From: Sulfurimonas sp. HSL-1716
GTDB taxonomy: Bacteria; Campylobacterota; Campylobacteria; Campylobacterales; Sulfurimonadaceae
Assembly: GCF_039645975.1 (NCBI RefSeq)
Contig: NZ_CP147918.1
Span: forward strand, 620,001 to 684,000
Direction: 5' to 3'
Length of the DNA: 64,000 bases
The stretch's first letter is position 1, and every line of letters starts with the position of its first letter. This document shows positions 28,811-37,407 of this stretch, piece by piece. The position numbers were made by a program, and so were the translations under genes. The notes beneath the pieces are model-generated. The model was not told where the DNA came from. It saw nothing but the letters and a program-made list of their open reading frames with translations, and did not search any database.

Positions 28811-28816
28811 ATTATA
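28811..28816 (-). promoter_or_regulatory. -10 box of the rpsF-ssb-rpsR operon
   Basis: Perfect TATAAT on the minus strand; transcription would begin near 28803, giving a leader of about 98 nt that begins with the S6:S18 motif. No strong -35 is visible. Confidence 0.6.
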
Positions 28817-28910
28817 CAAAAATTTTACTTAATCCTACTTTTACCCAAAAAGGCAGGAAAACTATGGCATGATGCAATAATAAGTCTTTTATTAGTTCTA
28901 TTTTGGTTTA

Positions 28911-29936
28911 ATGCTATTCATGAAAAAGAAAAGAACAACAAAAAATAAGAACAGCACGAACAAGATATTAAAGAACTTCATCTGGGTTTTGGTTGCGGTG
29001 CTGCTGTCGATAGTCTCCATCGGAATCGGTTATTATTTCGGATATGAAGACGGTTCGAGATACAGCGACATAAGCAGTGCCAAGCAGAAAGAAAAGACGT
29101 TAAAAGCGTTGAAAAAGCTTGAAAAAGCCACTGCTTCCTCACAAGAAGAGGATATAAAAGACAGGCTCAAAACCGTTTTAAAAGAGGAACAAAACAGATA
29201 TGCCCAGGAGGGTGCTTCGCATGAGTATGAAGAATCGCCCGAGCAACTGGAACATCCTCCGATAGTCAAAGCGGTAGCAAAAGAGGGTGTCAAGAGCAGA
29301 CCCAAACTGGCGATCATCATCGATGACGTCTCTTTTGCAAGAGACGTCAGGGAGATCAAAAAGCTCAACTTGAACGTCACTATGTCTTTTTTACCGCCAA
29401 ACGCGATACATCCAAACTCTGCCATACTCGCTTCAAAAGAGCCTTTTTACATGGTCCACCTGCCTATGGAGGCTATGAATTTTCATGCTTCCGAGCCTAT
29501 TACGCTAAAAGTGAGAGATTCGCAGCAGGTCATCATGAAAAGGATAGATCAGATCGTAAAACTGTTTCCGAGGGTCAAATACATAAACAACCATACGGGA
29601 AGCAAGTTTACTTCAAACGAAGTAGCTATGAACAGACTGATCTTTGCTCTGAACAAGTATCATATAAACTTCGTCGACAGCAGGACGATAGCCGAGACAA
29701 AGGTTCCAAAAGTCATGAAAGCCTACGGAAAAAGATATATTGCAAGGGATGTTTTTTTGGACCACAAGATGGAAGTCGATTATGTGAAAGGCCAGATAAG
29801 AGAAGCCGTCAAAGTTGCGAAACTAAAAGGCTACGCGATAGCCATAGGGCACCCGCATGAAAACACGTTAGAGGCTCTGCGCGAATCTAAAGATATACTT
29901 TCCCAAGTAGATCTGGTGCAGATAAACAAGATATAA
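28911..29936 (+). CDS. Divergent polysaccharide deacetylase (YibQ type)
   Basis: 341 residues: a basic N-terminus, one membrane helix (about 24-46), a charged helical linker (about 55-125), then the periplasmic catalytic-like domain with LAIIIDDVSFA, VTMSFLPPN, HLPMEAMNF, NNHTGSKFTSN and AIGHPHENTL. The family is related to NodB deacetylases; its substrate is unknown. No ribosome site is evident before the ATG at 28911 or the one at 28920. dprA follows 9 bp later. Confidence 0.85.
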   Translation: MLFMKKKRTTKNKNSTNKILKNFIWVLVAVLLSIVSIGIGYYFGYEDGSRYSDISSAKQKEKTLKALKKLEKATASSQEEDIKDRLKTVLKEEQNRYAQEGASHEYEESPEQLEHPPIVKAVAKEGVKSRPKLAIIIDDVSFARDVREIKKLNLNVTMSFLPPNAIHPNSAILASKEPFYMVHLPMEAMNFHASEPITLKVRDSQQVIMKRIDQIVKLFPRVKYINNHTGSKFTSNEVAMNRLIFALNKYHINFVDSRTIAETKVPKVMKAYGKRYIARDVFLDHKMEVDYVKGQIREAVKVAKLKGYAIAIGHPHENTLEALRESKDILSQVDLVQINKI

Positions 29937-29945
29937 AGCATAGCT

Positions 29946-30722
29946 ATGAGAGGAGTGATCGAAGAAGCTATCGAAGCGCTCTCTTTGATGCAGAACTATC
30001 CCCAAAAGCTTTCTTACAGCGGAGACCCGTCTCTGCTCAAACGTAAAAAAATATCCGTCATCGGAAGCAGAAAACCGAATCCCTATACAAAAGCAGCGAC
30101 ACATCAGCTCTCTCAGGCACTGAGCCGTGCAGGGATCTGCATCGTCAGCGGCGGAGCGATGGGCGTGGACGCCATAGCCCACGGTGGTGCAAAAGCTTCA
30201 AACACCGTTGCAGTGCTGCCAAACGGATTAGATCACAAGTATCCCGCCATCAATAAAAAACTGCTTGCCTCCATAGAAAAAGAGGGGCTGCTGCTCAGTC
30301 AGTTCGACGATGATTTTAAAGCGACTCCGTGGAGCTTTGTCGTAAGAAACGAGCTGGTCGTCGCACTCGGCGAAATCCTTGTCGTGACCCAGGCGGATCT
30401 TGACAGCGGAAGCATGCGAAGCGTAGAGTTTGCGCTTGATATGGGCAAGGAGATATACGTCCTGCCTCACAGACTGGGCGAGAGCAAAGGAACGAACTCG
30501 CTCTTGCAAAAGGGTCTTGCTAAAGCGATATACGACATCGACGAGTTCGCCGCCCGATTCGCAGGCATTCAGAACATACTCAGACCCGATGATGAGTTCA
30601 TAGAGTTTTGCAAGGGTGCTCCTACTTACGACGAAGCGATGCTAAAGTATCAAGACAAGGTGTACGAAGCCGAGTTAGAGGGTCAGATAAGCGTACGAAA
30701 CGGGAAAGTGTATGTGATCTAA
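29946..30722 (+). CDS. dprA: DNA-processing protein DprA
   Basis: Loads RecA on incoming single-stranded DNA during transformation. 258 residues of Rossmann-like core with SVIGSRKPNPY, SGGAMGVDAIAHGGA, LPNGLDHKYP, FVVRNELVV and QADLDSGSM. It lacks the N-terminal SAM and the long C-terminal winged-helix region of larger DprA proteins, as is usual in this phylum. The last 4 bp overlap convergent queA. Confidence 0.93.
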   Translation: MRGVIEEAIEALSLMQNYPQKLSYSGDPSLLKRKKISVIGSRKPNPYTKAATHQLSQALSRAGICIVSGGAMGVDAIAHGGAKASNTVAVLPNGLDHKYPAINKKLLASIEKEGLLLSQFDDDFKATPWSFVVRNELVVALGEILVVTQADLDSGSMRSVEFALDMGKEIYVLPHRLGESKGTNSLLQKGLAKAIYDIDEFAARFAGIQNILRPDDEFIEFCKGAPTYDEAMLKYQDKVYEAELEGQISVRNGKVYVI

Positions 30723-31750
30723 AGGATGAGCATCGCGTCGCCGTAGGAGTAAAAACGGTAATGCTCTTTTATCGCCTCTTCATAAAGCCCAAGCGCTTTT
30801 TCCACGCCCACAAAAGAGGCTACGAGCATCAGCAGCGTCGATTTGGGAAGGTGGAAGTTCGTCAGCAGATAGTTCACCCTTTGGGGCGGATTGTTCGGGT
30901 GCAAAAAGAGGTTTGCTTCGCCTCTGGCTTTTTTGCCGTGTTGGACGTAGTACTCCACCGTTCTTGCCGATGTCGTTCCCACACAAAGAATAGGCGTGTC
31001 GGAATCGAGCAGCTTTAGCGCTTCTTCTGAGATATCGTAGTATTCGCTATGCATCGGATGTTTTAGTATCTCTTCCTCTTCGACGGGTTTAAATGTCCCT
31101 GCGCCTACATGCAGGGTCACAAAAGCGTGTTTAAAAGTCCTGCATACTCTTTGGTGCTGTTCTTGCGTAAAGTGAAGCGATGCGGTGGGAGCCGCAACGG
31201 CTCCCTCGTTTCTGGCAAAGACGCTTTGGTAATCCTTTTCGTCCTCTTTGGCATCTTCTCGCTGCATATATGGAGGAAGCGGGATATGTCCTATCTTTTC
31301 GATGATGGGCAGAAGATCTTCAAATCTCAGCTCTTTGCCCTCTGTAAAGAAGAGGACATCGCGTGAGCCGTCTTCATGAAGTCTGATGATCTTTGCATAA
31401 AGACCTTCATCAAAGAGTATCTTTGTGCCGGGTTTTACTCTGCCTCGTATATAGACGTTCGTCTCGACGGCGTTAAGCGGTCTGTTTATGAGCAGTTCGA
31501 CCTTGCCTCCGCTCTCTTTTGTGCCGTAAAGACGCGCTTTTATGACTTTTGTGTCGTTGAATATCAAAGCCGCGTCTTTTGGGATGAACTTTTCAAGTTC
31601 GTAAAAGTATGTGTGGGTAAGCATGTCGGTCGCTCTTTCATACACAAGCAGTCTGGCAGAGTCGCGGGGCTCGACGGGGTGAGTAGCTATAAGCTCCTCT
31701 GGGAGCTTAAAATCATAGCTGGAAGTTAAAAGAGGGTCGAGTTTATTCAA
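30719..31750 (-). CDS. queA: S-adenosylmethionine:tRNA ribosyltransferase-isomerase
   Basis: Builds epoxyqueuosine on tRNA from preQ1 and SAM. 343 residues: YDFKLPEELIATHPVEPRDSARLLV, FNDTKVIKARL, GHIPLPPYM, AAPTASLHFT, LHVGAGTFKPV, HSEYYDIS and TNFHLPKSTLLMLV are standard. I place the start at the TTG at 31750 (MNKLDPLL) because the open frame further upstream is only the reverse-frame image of the acidic TatC tail. It overlaps tatC by 8 bp. Confidence 0.95.
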   Translation of the reverse strand: MNKLDPLLTSSYDFKLPEELIATHPVEPRDSARLLVYERATDMLTHTYFYELEKFIPKDAALIFNDTKVIKARLYGTKESGGKVELLINRPLNAVETNVYIRGRVKPGTKILFDEGLYAKIIRLHEDGSRDVLFFTEGKELRFEDLLPIIEKIGHIPLPPYMQREDAKEDEKDYQSVFARNEGAVAAPTASLHFTQEQHQRVCRTFKHAFVTLHVGAGTFKPVEEEEILKHPMHSEYYDISEEALKLLDSDTPILCVGTTSARTVEYYVQHGKKARGEANLFLHPNNPPQRVNYLLTNFHLPKSTLLMLVASFVGVEKALGLYEEAIKEHYRFYSYGDAMLIL

Positions 31751-32561
31751 TCTCTTTTTTTTCTTCCTCTTCTTCTTCCTCATCATCCTCTTCGTCTTCG
31801 TCGCTTTCTTCTTCCTCATCGTCTTTAGGGGCAGGATTGACGAATTTCACTATCAGGATCGACAGTCCGTACAATCCGATGAGAGGAAACGCCATAAGAA
31901 GCTGTGTCAAGACATCAGGAGGCGTCAGCAGCGCCGCGAGTATAAAGATGATGACGATCGCATATTTGAAAAACGATGTCAGCGTCTTGTCGGTGATAAG
32001 CCCGATAAGCGCCAAAAAGTATGCAAATACGGGAAGCTCAAAAGCGATACCGAAACCGAACATGATCTTGGTAAAGAAACCTACGTAATCTTCGATGTTT
32101 ATTAAAGGAGTAAACTTGAAACTACCGAAGGTGATGAGAAAATCAAAACCAAAAGGGGTGACGACATAGTATGCAAACGCAACACCGATGGCAAACATGA
32201 TAGTCCCGCCGAACACGAACGGCAGAAGCATCTTTTTCTCGTTGTCGTACAGTCCCGGAGCAACGAAAAGCCATATTTGAGCAAGTATGATCGGAAGAGA
32301 GCCCAGAATCGCGGCAAAAAAGGCGACCTTCATCGCCACAAAGAACGCTCCACCGACCTGATTGGTCGTTACCATACCATTAGCAGCAAGAGCAGATACC
32401 CTTCCGACGTCAATAAGCGCTTTGTTTAAGGGTGCCGTCATCCAAGTAAGCAGCGGCTCGTGAAAATAGAACATGACTATGAACATAACAAAAAGTGTAA
32501 TAGCCGATATCGTCAGTCTTTTTCTCAGATCGGCAAGGTGCGGTTTTAGGTCTTCAAACAT
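31743..32561 (-). CDS. tatC: Sec-independent translocase subunit TatC
   Basis: Core receptor of the twin-arginine export pathway. 272 residues with six membrane helices and the family wording HLADLRKRL, FFVAMKVAFFAAILGSLP, and an F-E-LP motif (FGIAFELPVFAYF). The C-terminus carries an unusual tail of about 28 almost purely Glu/Asp residues before KKEIE. It follows tatB with a one-base overlap. Confidence 0.95.
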   Translation of the reverse strand: MFEDLKPHLADLRKRLTISAITLFVMFIVMFYFHEPLLTWMTAPLNKALIDVGRVSALAANGMVTTNQVGGAFFVAMKVAFFAAILGSLPIILAQIWLFVAPGLYDNEKKMLLPFVFGGTIMFAIGVAFAYYVVTPFGFDFLITFGSFKFTPLINIEDYVGFFTKIMFGFGIAFELPVFAYFLALIGLITDKTLTSFFKYAIVIIFILAALLTPPDVLTQLLMAFPLIGLYGLSILIVKFVNPAPKDDEEEESDEDEEDDEEEEEEEKKEIE

Positions 32562-32962
32562 TATTCATTCTCTTCTTTGGGTGTTTTTTCTTTTTTCTTG
32601 AACGTGACTTCTTCTTTTTCTTTGACCGGTTCTTTCTTGGTTCTCGGTTTTGGTTTCGGCTTTGGTTTGGACTCTTCTACCGTTACGTCATAAAGATCTT
32701 CTTTTATGTTGTTTATGGGGTTGATGCTTTTTAGATTATTGCCTGCGCTTGTGAGCTCTTTTTTGTATGCCAGCGCTTCGTCTTTGATGTCGGCGAGATG
32801 GAGTTCCTCTTCAAGGGAATCTTTTGCCGTAGCAACGAGTTTTTTTACTTTTTTTATTGTTCTTGCTATCTCTACCATAGCTTGAGGAAGCTTATCTGGC
32901 CCTAAAAATATTATTGCTACAACGGCGATAAGTAGTAATTCAGTGAAACCCATACCAAACAT
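32561..32962 (-). CDS. tatB: Sec-independent translocase subunit TatB
   Basis: 133 residues: short N-terminal membrane helix with FGMGFTELLLIAVVAIIFLGP, the Gly-Pro hinge, an amphipathic helix (LPQAMVEIARTIKKVKKL), then a charged tail with a Lys-Pro repeat (KPKPKPKPR). The Glu near position 8 is typical of TatB. It overlaps tatC, making a tatBC pair; no tatA is in the window. Confidence 0.92.
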   Translation of the reverse strand: MFGMGFTELLLIAVVAIIFLGPDKLPQAMVEIARTIKKVKKLVATAKDSLEEELHLADIKDEALAYKKELTSAGNNLKSINPINNIKEDLYDVTVEESKPKPKPKPRTKKEPVKEKEEVTFKKKEKTPKEENE

Positions 32963-33068
32963 TATTGTTTCCTCATAAAAAAAATTTTCCGATTTTATCT
33001 CAAATAAGATTTAAATCCACTTATACCGATTCAATCACTGTGTTTAGAATTTCGGTTTTGATATTCTA

Positions 33069-34124
33069 TCAGTTTATGATAAATAGTGATATCTCATCGC
33101 TCAAGAGATAATCAAGATTGTAAAACGTATTACCGTTTTTTACAAGTTTTTTCTCATCTGCAAGCAGTTGTGCTCTTTTTAACTCCTTTTCGGAGAGTAT
33201 CTTTTCATCGACACCGACAATGCTTCGCAGACCCAAAAACAGTTTTTCCTCTTTCTGCTCCTGTGCAGTGAGCTTCTCCTCTCTTGCATGCAGAGGATCG
33301 CGTATGTAAGCTTCCAGATCGCTTGAAGGATAGTACCTTACTCCGTTTTTGCATCCCACGGCTCCGCTTCCCGCACCTATGTAGTCTTTGTATTGCCAGT
33401 ATCCCAGATTGTGTCTGCTTTGGTATCTGCCGAAGTTGGATATCTCATACTGGGTGAACCCTTTTTCTTTGATGGTTTCAAAGACGAAGTTTGTAAGCGA
33501 GAGCTTCTCAAGCGCGGCATCGGGTTTTTTCTCAAAAGGCGTACCTTCCTCTATGGTCAGTGCGTAGGCGCTCAGATGGTTGATGGGCAGTTCAAACGCC
33601 TGTCTGAAGTCTTCTTGCAGAAGCTCTTTGGTATCTAACACCGTGGCGTAGATGAGATCGATAGAGATATTTTGTATCCCTGCATCTGCGGCATCTTTTA
33701 CAGCGCGCAGGGCATCGTCTCTGTTGTGCGCGCGGTTTAAGAACTTTAGTTTTTTATCATCGAAGCTCTGAACGCCGAAACTTATGCGGTTGATGCCGAG
33801 CTCTTTCATCTCCTCTATCCAAGTACGCGTCGCGCTGTTTGGATTTGCTTCTGTTGTTATCTCCGCATCATCCGCTATGTAGGGGTTTATAAGCTCGAAT
33901 ATCTTTTTATAAAGTGCGGCGGATACGGTCGAAGGAGTGCCTCCGCCTATAAAGACGGTCTCGATCTCCTTTTCTTTGACGTCGAATCTTTTTAACTCAT
34001 AAAAGAGCTGCAGGTACAGGGCGTCCATATAGCTTTTTTTGAGATGAAACTTATCGACATAGGAGTTGAACGAACAGTAGAAGCATTTGGAATCGCAAAA
34101 AGGGATATGTATATAAAGCAGCAT
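33069..34124 (-). CDS. hemW: HemW-type radical SAM haem chaperone
   Basis: 351 residues. The [4Fe-4S] site CDSKCFYC (C10, C14, C17) is of the CX3CX2C type. GGGTPS, EANPNS, RISFGVQSFDD and ISIDLIYA follow, as in the HemN/HemW family. It lacks the N-terminal part needed for coproporphyrinogen oxidase (HemN), so HemW, a haem-trafficking protein, is the better call. The gene is divergent from the SHP cytochrome operon. Confidence 0.9.
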   Translation of the reverse strand: MLLYIHIPFCDSKCFYCSFNSYVDKFHLKKSYMDALYLQLFYELKRFDVKEKEIETVFIGGGTPSTVSAALYKKIFELINPYIADDAEITTEANPNSATRTWIEEMKELGINRISFGVQSFDDKKLKFLNRAHNRDDALRAVKDAADAGIQNISIDLIYATVLDTKELLQEDFRQAFELPINHLSAYALTIEEGTPFEKKPDAALEKLSLTNFVFETIKEKGFTQYEISNFGRYQSRHNLGYWQYKDYIGAGSGAVGCKNGVRYYPSSDLEAYIRDPLHAREEKLTAQEQKEEKLFLGLRSIVGVDEKILSEKELKRAQLLADEKKLVKNGNTFYNLDYLLSDEISLFIIN

Positions 34125-34143
34125 ACGAAATTATAGCCAAATG

Positions 34144-34170
34144 TGTCAAGAAACTGTCAAGAAACTGTCC
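34144..34170 (+). promoter_or_regulatory. 11-bp tandem repeats upstream of the SHP operon
   Basis: TGTCAAGAAAC occurs twice head to tail (34144-34154, 34155-34165) followed by TGTCC, i.e. about 2.5 units with an 11-bp period. Direct repeats of one helical turn are typical binding sites for OmpR/PhoB-family response regulators, and such a regulator is encoded downstream. The site lies 62-88 bp before the first cytochrome gene, in the intergene shared with hemW. Confidence 0.65.
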
Positions 34171-34231
34171 TGTGCCTCTTGATTGTTTTGGGGAATAATT
34201 TTGACTGTAAAGATGATTTCAGGAGAAAGTT

Positions 34232-34636
34232 ATGAAAAAGATTTTGACGATTTTAGGTCTGTTTGCAGTGATGGGTCTTGCCGCACCGATCGACGGATAT
34301 ATGCAGACGCTGGCAGCAGAAGCGAAAAAAGCCGATGCCGGCTTTAGCGGATTTGACGCCAAAAGAGGAGAAAAGATATTTACCTCCGAGCATATCGGTA
34401 AAAAAGGCAAAAGCATCTCTTGTGCGAGCTGCCACACTGGCGACTTGAAAAAGGCGGGAGAAAACACGTTCACGGCAAAAGCCATAGAGCCTCTTTCGCC
34501 AAAAGCGAACGCGAAAAGACTTAGCGACGTAAAAAACGTGGAAAAATGGCTGAGACGCAACTTTAACGACGTCTATAACAGAGAAGGCAGTGCGCTTGAA
34601 AAGGGCGACGTGCTTACATACATCCAAAACTATTAA
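34232..34636 (+). CDS. SHP-type monohaem cytochrome c (DUF1924)
   Basis: 134 residues with a signal peptide (about 1-18), one haem site CASCH at 64-68, and the family wording FDAKRGEKIF, ERIGK-like and KAIEPLSPKANAKRLSD, ending in YNREGSALEKGDVLTYI. Proteins of this type (sphaeroides haem protein) bind O2 or NO through an unusual haem ligand. First gene of a run with dihaem cytochrome, b561, Spy-like protein and a two-component system, an order known for shp loci. AGGAG precedes the ATG. Confidence 0.85.
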   Translation: MKKILTILGLFAVMGLAAPIDGYMQTLAAEAKKADAGFSGFDAKRGEKIFTSEHIGKKGKSISCASCHTGDLKKAGENTFTAKAIEPLSPKANAKRLSDVKNVEKWLRRNFNDVYNREGSALEKGDVLTYIQNY

Positions 34637-34648
34637 GAGGAGAAGATC

Positions 34649-35227
34649 ATGAAAAAATATCTGATAATGGCGCTAAGCGCCGCAACGCTCATTGGAGGAG
34701 CCGTACTTTTTGCGGATGATGATGAAAGATACGAGAAAAGAGTCTATGAGCATAGTAAAACAAACATGCAGACGAACACGCCAAAGAGAGCTTTAAACGA
34801 ATTTGAAAAAACATATCAAAAGGAGTGCGGTTCATGTCATATGGCGTATCAGCCGGAGTTCTTGCCAAAACGTTCATGGAACAAGATGATGGAGGGCCTT
34901 GACAACCACTTCGAAGTGGACGCGACGCTTGATCCAAAAGACCGTAAAACGATACTCGCATATCTGACAAGCAATGCGGGAGATTCAAAATACAGATCAA
35001 AACATTTTTCAAAGATGTCAAACAGCGTGGCAAAAGATGAAGCTCCGCTAAGGATCAGCGAGACTCCGTACTTTATCAAAGAGCACAGAAAGATCCCAAA
35101 ACGCCTCATAGAACAAAAAGAGGTCAAAAGTATCGCCAACTGTACGGCATGCCATACGACAGCAGATAAGGGCATCTATTCCGAGAGAGCCATAAAGATC
35201 CCTAATTACGGAAGATGGGACGACTAA
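34649..35227 (+). CDS. Dihaem cytochrome c (DHC family)
   Basis: 192 residues with a signal peptide (1-22) and haem sites CGSCH (60-64) and CTACH (165-169). The middle contains KRSWNKMMEGLDNHFEVDATLD, the DHC family core. DHC is the electron donor to SHP in the loci studied. Twelve base pairs after the SHP gene; AGAGGAG precedes the ATG. A second DHC copy is fused to the next gene's product. Confidence 0.9.
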   Translation: MKKYLIMALSAATLIGGAVLFADDDERYEKRVYEHSKTNMQTNTPKRALNEFEKTYQKECGSCHMAYQPEFLPKRSWNKMMEGLDNHFEVDATLDPKDRKTILAYLTSNAGDSKYRSKHFSKMSNSVAKDEAPLRISETPYFIKEHRKIPKRLIEQKEVKSIANCTACHTTADKGIYSERAIKIPNYGRWDD

Positions 35228-35238
35228 GGAGGCCTTAG

Positions 35239-36348
35239 ATGAAAGCATATGTCTGGAGTCTTCCGACCCGCGTATTTCATATGATGTTCGCCGCTTTTAT
35301 TGCAGCGGCCATTCTTAGCGGGGATGAAGACAGTCTTTTAAACATCCATGCGAGTCTGGGTTACGCCATAGGCGTGCTTGTCGTATACAGAATCGTATGG
35401 GGATTTGCGGGACCTCGGTATTCAAGATTTTCGGATTTTCCTCTAAGTCTTAAAGAGTTAAAAGAGTTCATGCTGAACATATTCGATCATAAAAAATATG
35501 CGGGACATAATCCTGCGGCTTCTTTTGTGATGGTGACTATGCTTATCGTCGTCTTTTTGACGGTCGCGACGGGAATACTGGCATACGGCATTCAAGAGGG
35601 AAGAGGGATACTCGGTTTTTTAAACTCTCCCTATTTCAAAGAGATGAAACTCTTTAAAGAGATACATGAGTTCTTCTCCACTTTTTTGATGATACTTATC
35701 GCTGCGCATCTGGGCGGAGTGGCGTTTGACAGGCTGATAGATAAAAAAACGGATACTCTGGGTTCGATCGTAAACGGACATAAAAACATTGATGCGCCTA
35801 GCGTGACGCTGAACCTGTTTCAAAAACTGTTTTCGTTCTTTGCGCTTACTCTGGCAGCGGGTGTGCTTTTTTATTCGCTTTTTTTTAACTCTGTTTTGAC
35901 AAAGAGCACTCACAAAGAGATCTCTTATGAAAAAGAGCATTCTGCATTCGTAGCTGAATGCGCCTCCTGCCATACTCTGTATCCGCCGCATCTGCTGTCC
36001 CGCGCATCATGGGAAAAAGTGATGAACAGTTTAGATGATCACTTTGGCGACGATGCTTCTTTGGATGAGCAGACAAGGGTTTCTATAAGAGATTATCTGA
36101 TGAAAAATTCCGCGGAAAGCTCGACAAAAGAAAGTGCGTTTTATATTTTGAACTCATTAAAAAAGAGTGAAGATATCATAGCCGTAACGCAGACTCCGTA
36201 TTGGAAACACAGGCATAAATCGATAGATAAAAATATATTCAGCTCAAAAGAGATAAAATCTAAAGCGAACTGTAAAGCCTGTCACTCTGATATAGAAAGA
36301 GGGCTTATCGAAGACAGTAATATAAAAATACCTAAGATCGGGGTATGA
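35239..36348 (+). CDS. Cytochrome b561 fused to a second dihaem cytochrome c domain
   Basis: 369 residues. Residues 1-215 are a four-helix b561-type membrane cytochrome with the expected histidines (RVFHMMF, NIHASLGY, EIHEFF, AAHLGG). After a fifth helix (about 195-215) comes a periplasmic DHC domain with CASCH (241-245) and CKACH (345-349). Its core RASWEKVMNSLDDHF is clearly related to the preceding DHC gene, so one arose from the other. It probably passes electrons from the quinone pool to DHC and SHP. Confidence 0.9.
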   Translation: MKAYVWSLPTRVFHMMFAAFIAAAILSGDEDSLLNIHASLGYAIGVLVVYRIVWGFAGPRYSRFSDFPLSLKELKEFMLNIFDHKKYAGHNPAASFVMVTMLIVVFLTVATGILAYGIQEGRGILGFLNSPYFKEMKLFKEIHEFFSTFLMILIAAHLGGVAFDRLIDKKTDTLGSIVNGHKNIDAPSVTLNLFQKLFSFFALTLAAGVLFYSLFFNSVLTKSTHKEISYEKEHSAFVAECASCHTLYPPHLLSRASWEKVMNSLDDHFGDDASLDEQTRVSIRDYLMKNSAESSTKESAFYILNSLKKSEDIIAVTQTPYWKHRHKSIDKNIFSSKEIKSKANCKACHSDIERGLIEDSNIKIPKIGV

Positions 36349-36740
36349 GAATGAAAGCGTTTTTAATCTTTTTGCTGCTCTTTTCCTTTGCTTTTGGCGA
36401 GGAGAAACATAAACATGGGGATCATGAATTCCATATGCCGCGGGATATGGGATACCTGCATCTGGATGAAGGGCAGAGAGACAAAATCTCAAAAATCCTT
36501 TCTAAAAACGAAAGAGACCTTGAAGAGCTTCATAGAAGAAAAGAGCTTGCCGAGATGAAAACAAAGCGTCTTTTTTTAGAAAAAGATTTCGATATAAAAG
36601 CTTATAAGAGACTGATGGTAGAATTAAAAACAGAGTCCGTACATATTCAGGCGGAAATGTTTCGGCAGATGCATGATATATTGACACCCAAACAAAGAGA
36701 GCTTTTTTTATACTATATGAAGGAGTGGGAAGTTGAATAA
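36345..36740 (+). CDS. His-rich Spy/CpxP-like periplasmic protein
   Basis: 131 residues with a signal peptide (cleaved near AFG-EE), a His-rich N-terminus (EKHKHGDHEFH) and helical hairpins with LTPKQRELF, the LTxxQ-type repeat of the Spy/CpxP/ZraP group. Relatives are periplasmic chaperones or metal sensors that feed two-component systems. Its ATG overlaps the b561 stop, and its stop overlaps the regulator start, so it may be the signal input of the locus. Confidence 0.8.
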   Translation: MRMKAFLIFLLLFSFAFGEEKHKHGDHEFHMPRDMGYLHLDEGQRDKISKILSKNERDLEELHRRKELAEMKTKRLFLEKDFDIKAYKRLMVELKTESVHIQAEMFRQMHDILTPKQRELFLYYMKEWEVE

Positions 36741-37404
36741 ACGGATACTTCTTATAGAAGATGAGATCGAGATGCAAGAACTCATCTCAAACTATCTCCT
36801 CAACTACGGATACGATGTCGTATCCTATACAAAGCCCAAAGACGCGATCGAAGATTTTAAAAAGAACGCGGATAGATACGACATCGTCATCTTAGATCTT
36901 ATGCTTCCCGATATGGACGGCTTTGATGTCTGCAAGAATTTAAAAAGCTATGCCGATATTCCCGTTATCATCTCCTCCGCCAGAGGTGATATCGGCAACA
37001 AGATACACGGTTTTGAGATAGGTGCGGACGACTATCTTGCCAAGCCGTATGAACCCAGAGAACTTGTCCTTCGCATAGAAGCGGTGCTAAAACGTGCCCA
37101 AAAAAGCGATAGATTGAAAATATCCGATTTTACGGTCGATGAATCCAGCCGGGAAGTGATGCTTGAAGACTACCCCATAGAGTTTACCAAGGTGGAGTTC
37201 GAGATATTCGTATATCTTTTAAAAAACCGCAATAAAGTGGTTTCAAGAGAGCAGCTTATCAACTCCACTTCATTGCATCATGACACAAAAAACAGGACGA
37301 TCGACATGCACATAAGCAACATCCGCCAAAAGATAGGCGATGATTCAAAAGATGCCAAATATATAAAATCCGTGTGGGGGATAGGGTATAAATTTACAGG
37401 ATAG
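36733..37404 (+). CDS. OmpR-family response regulator
   Basis: 223 residues: receiver domain with the acidic pocket (LLIEDE), phospho-acceptor Asp in VILDLMLPDMDG, Lys in LAKPYEP, and a winged-helix DNA-binding domain (KVVSREQLI, RTIDMHISNIRQKIG, WGIGYKF). TTG start overlapping the Spy-like gene by 8 bp; the kinase follows 3 bp later. Likely target: the 11-bp repeats at 34144-34170. Confidence 0.93.
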   Translation: MNKRILLIEDEIEMQELISNYLLNYGYDVVSYTKPKDAIEDFKKNADRYDIVILDLMLPDMDGFDVCKNLKSYADIPVIISSARGDIGNKIHGFEIGADDYLAKPYEPRELVLRIEAVLKRAQKSDRLKISDFTVDESSREVMLEDYPIEFTKVEFEIFVYLLKNRNKVVSREQLINSTSLHHDTKNRTIDMHISNIRQKIGDDSKDAKYIKSVWGIGYKFTG

Positions 37405-37407
37405 ATA

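Noticed and set aside
31751-31819. N-terminal Lys/Arg extension of queA
   Set aside because: It is the reverse-frame image of the acidic TatC tail; QueA proteins start at the TTG used here.
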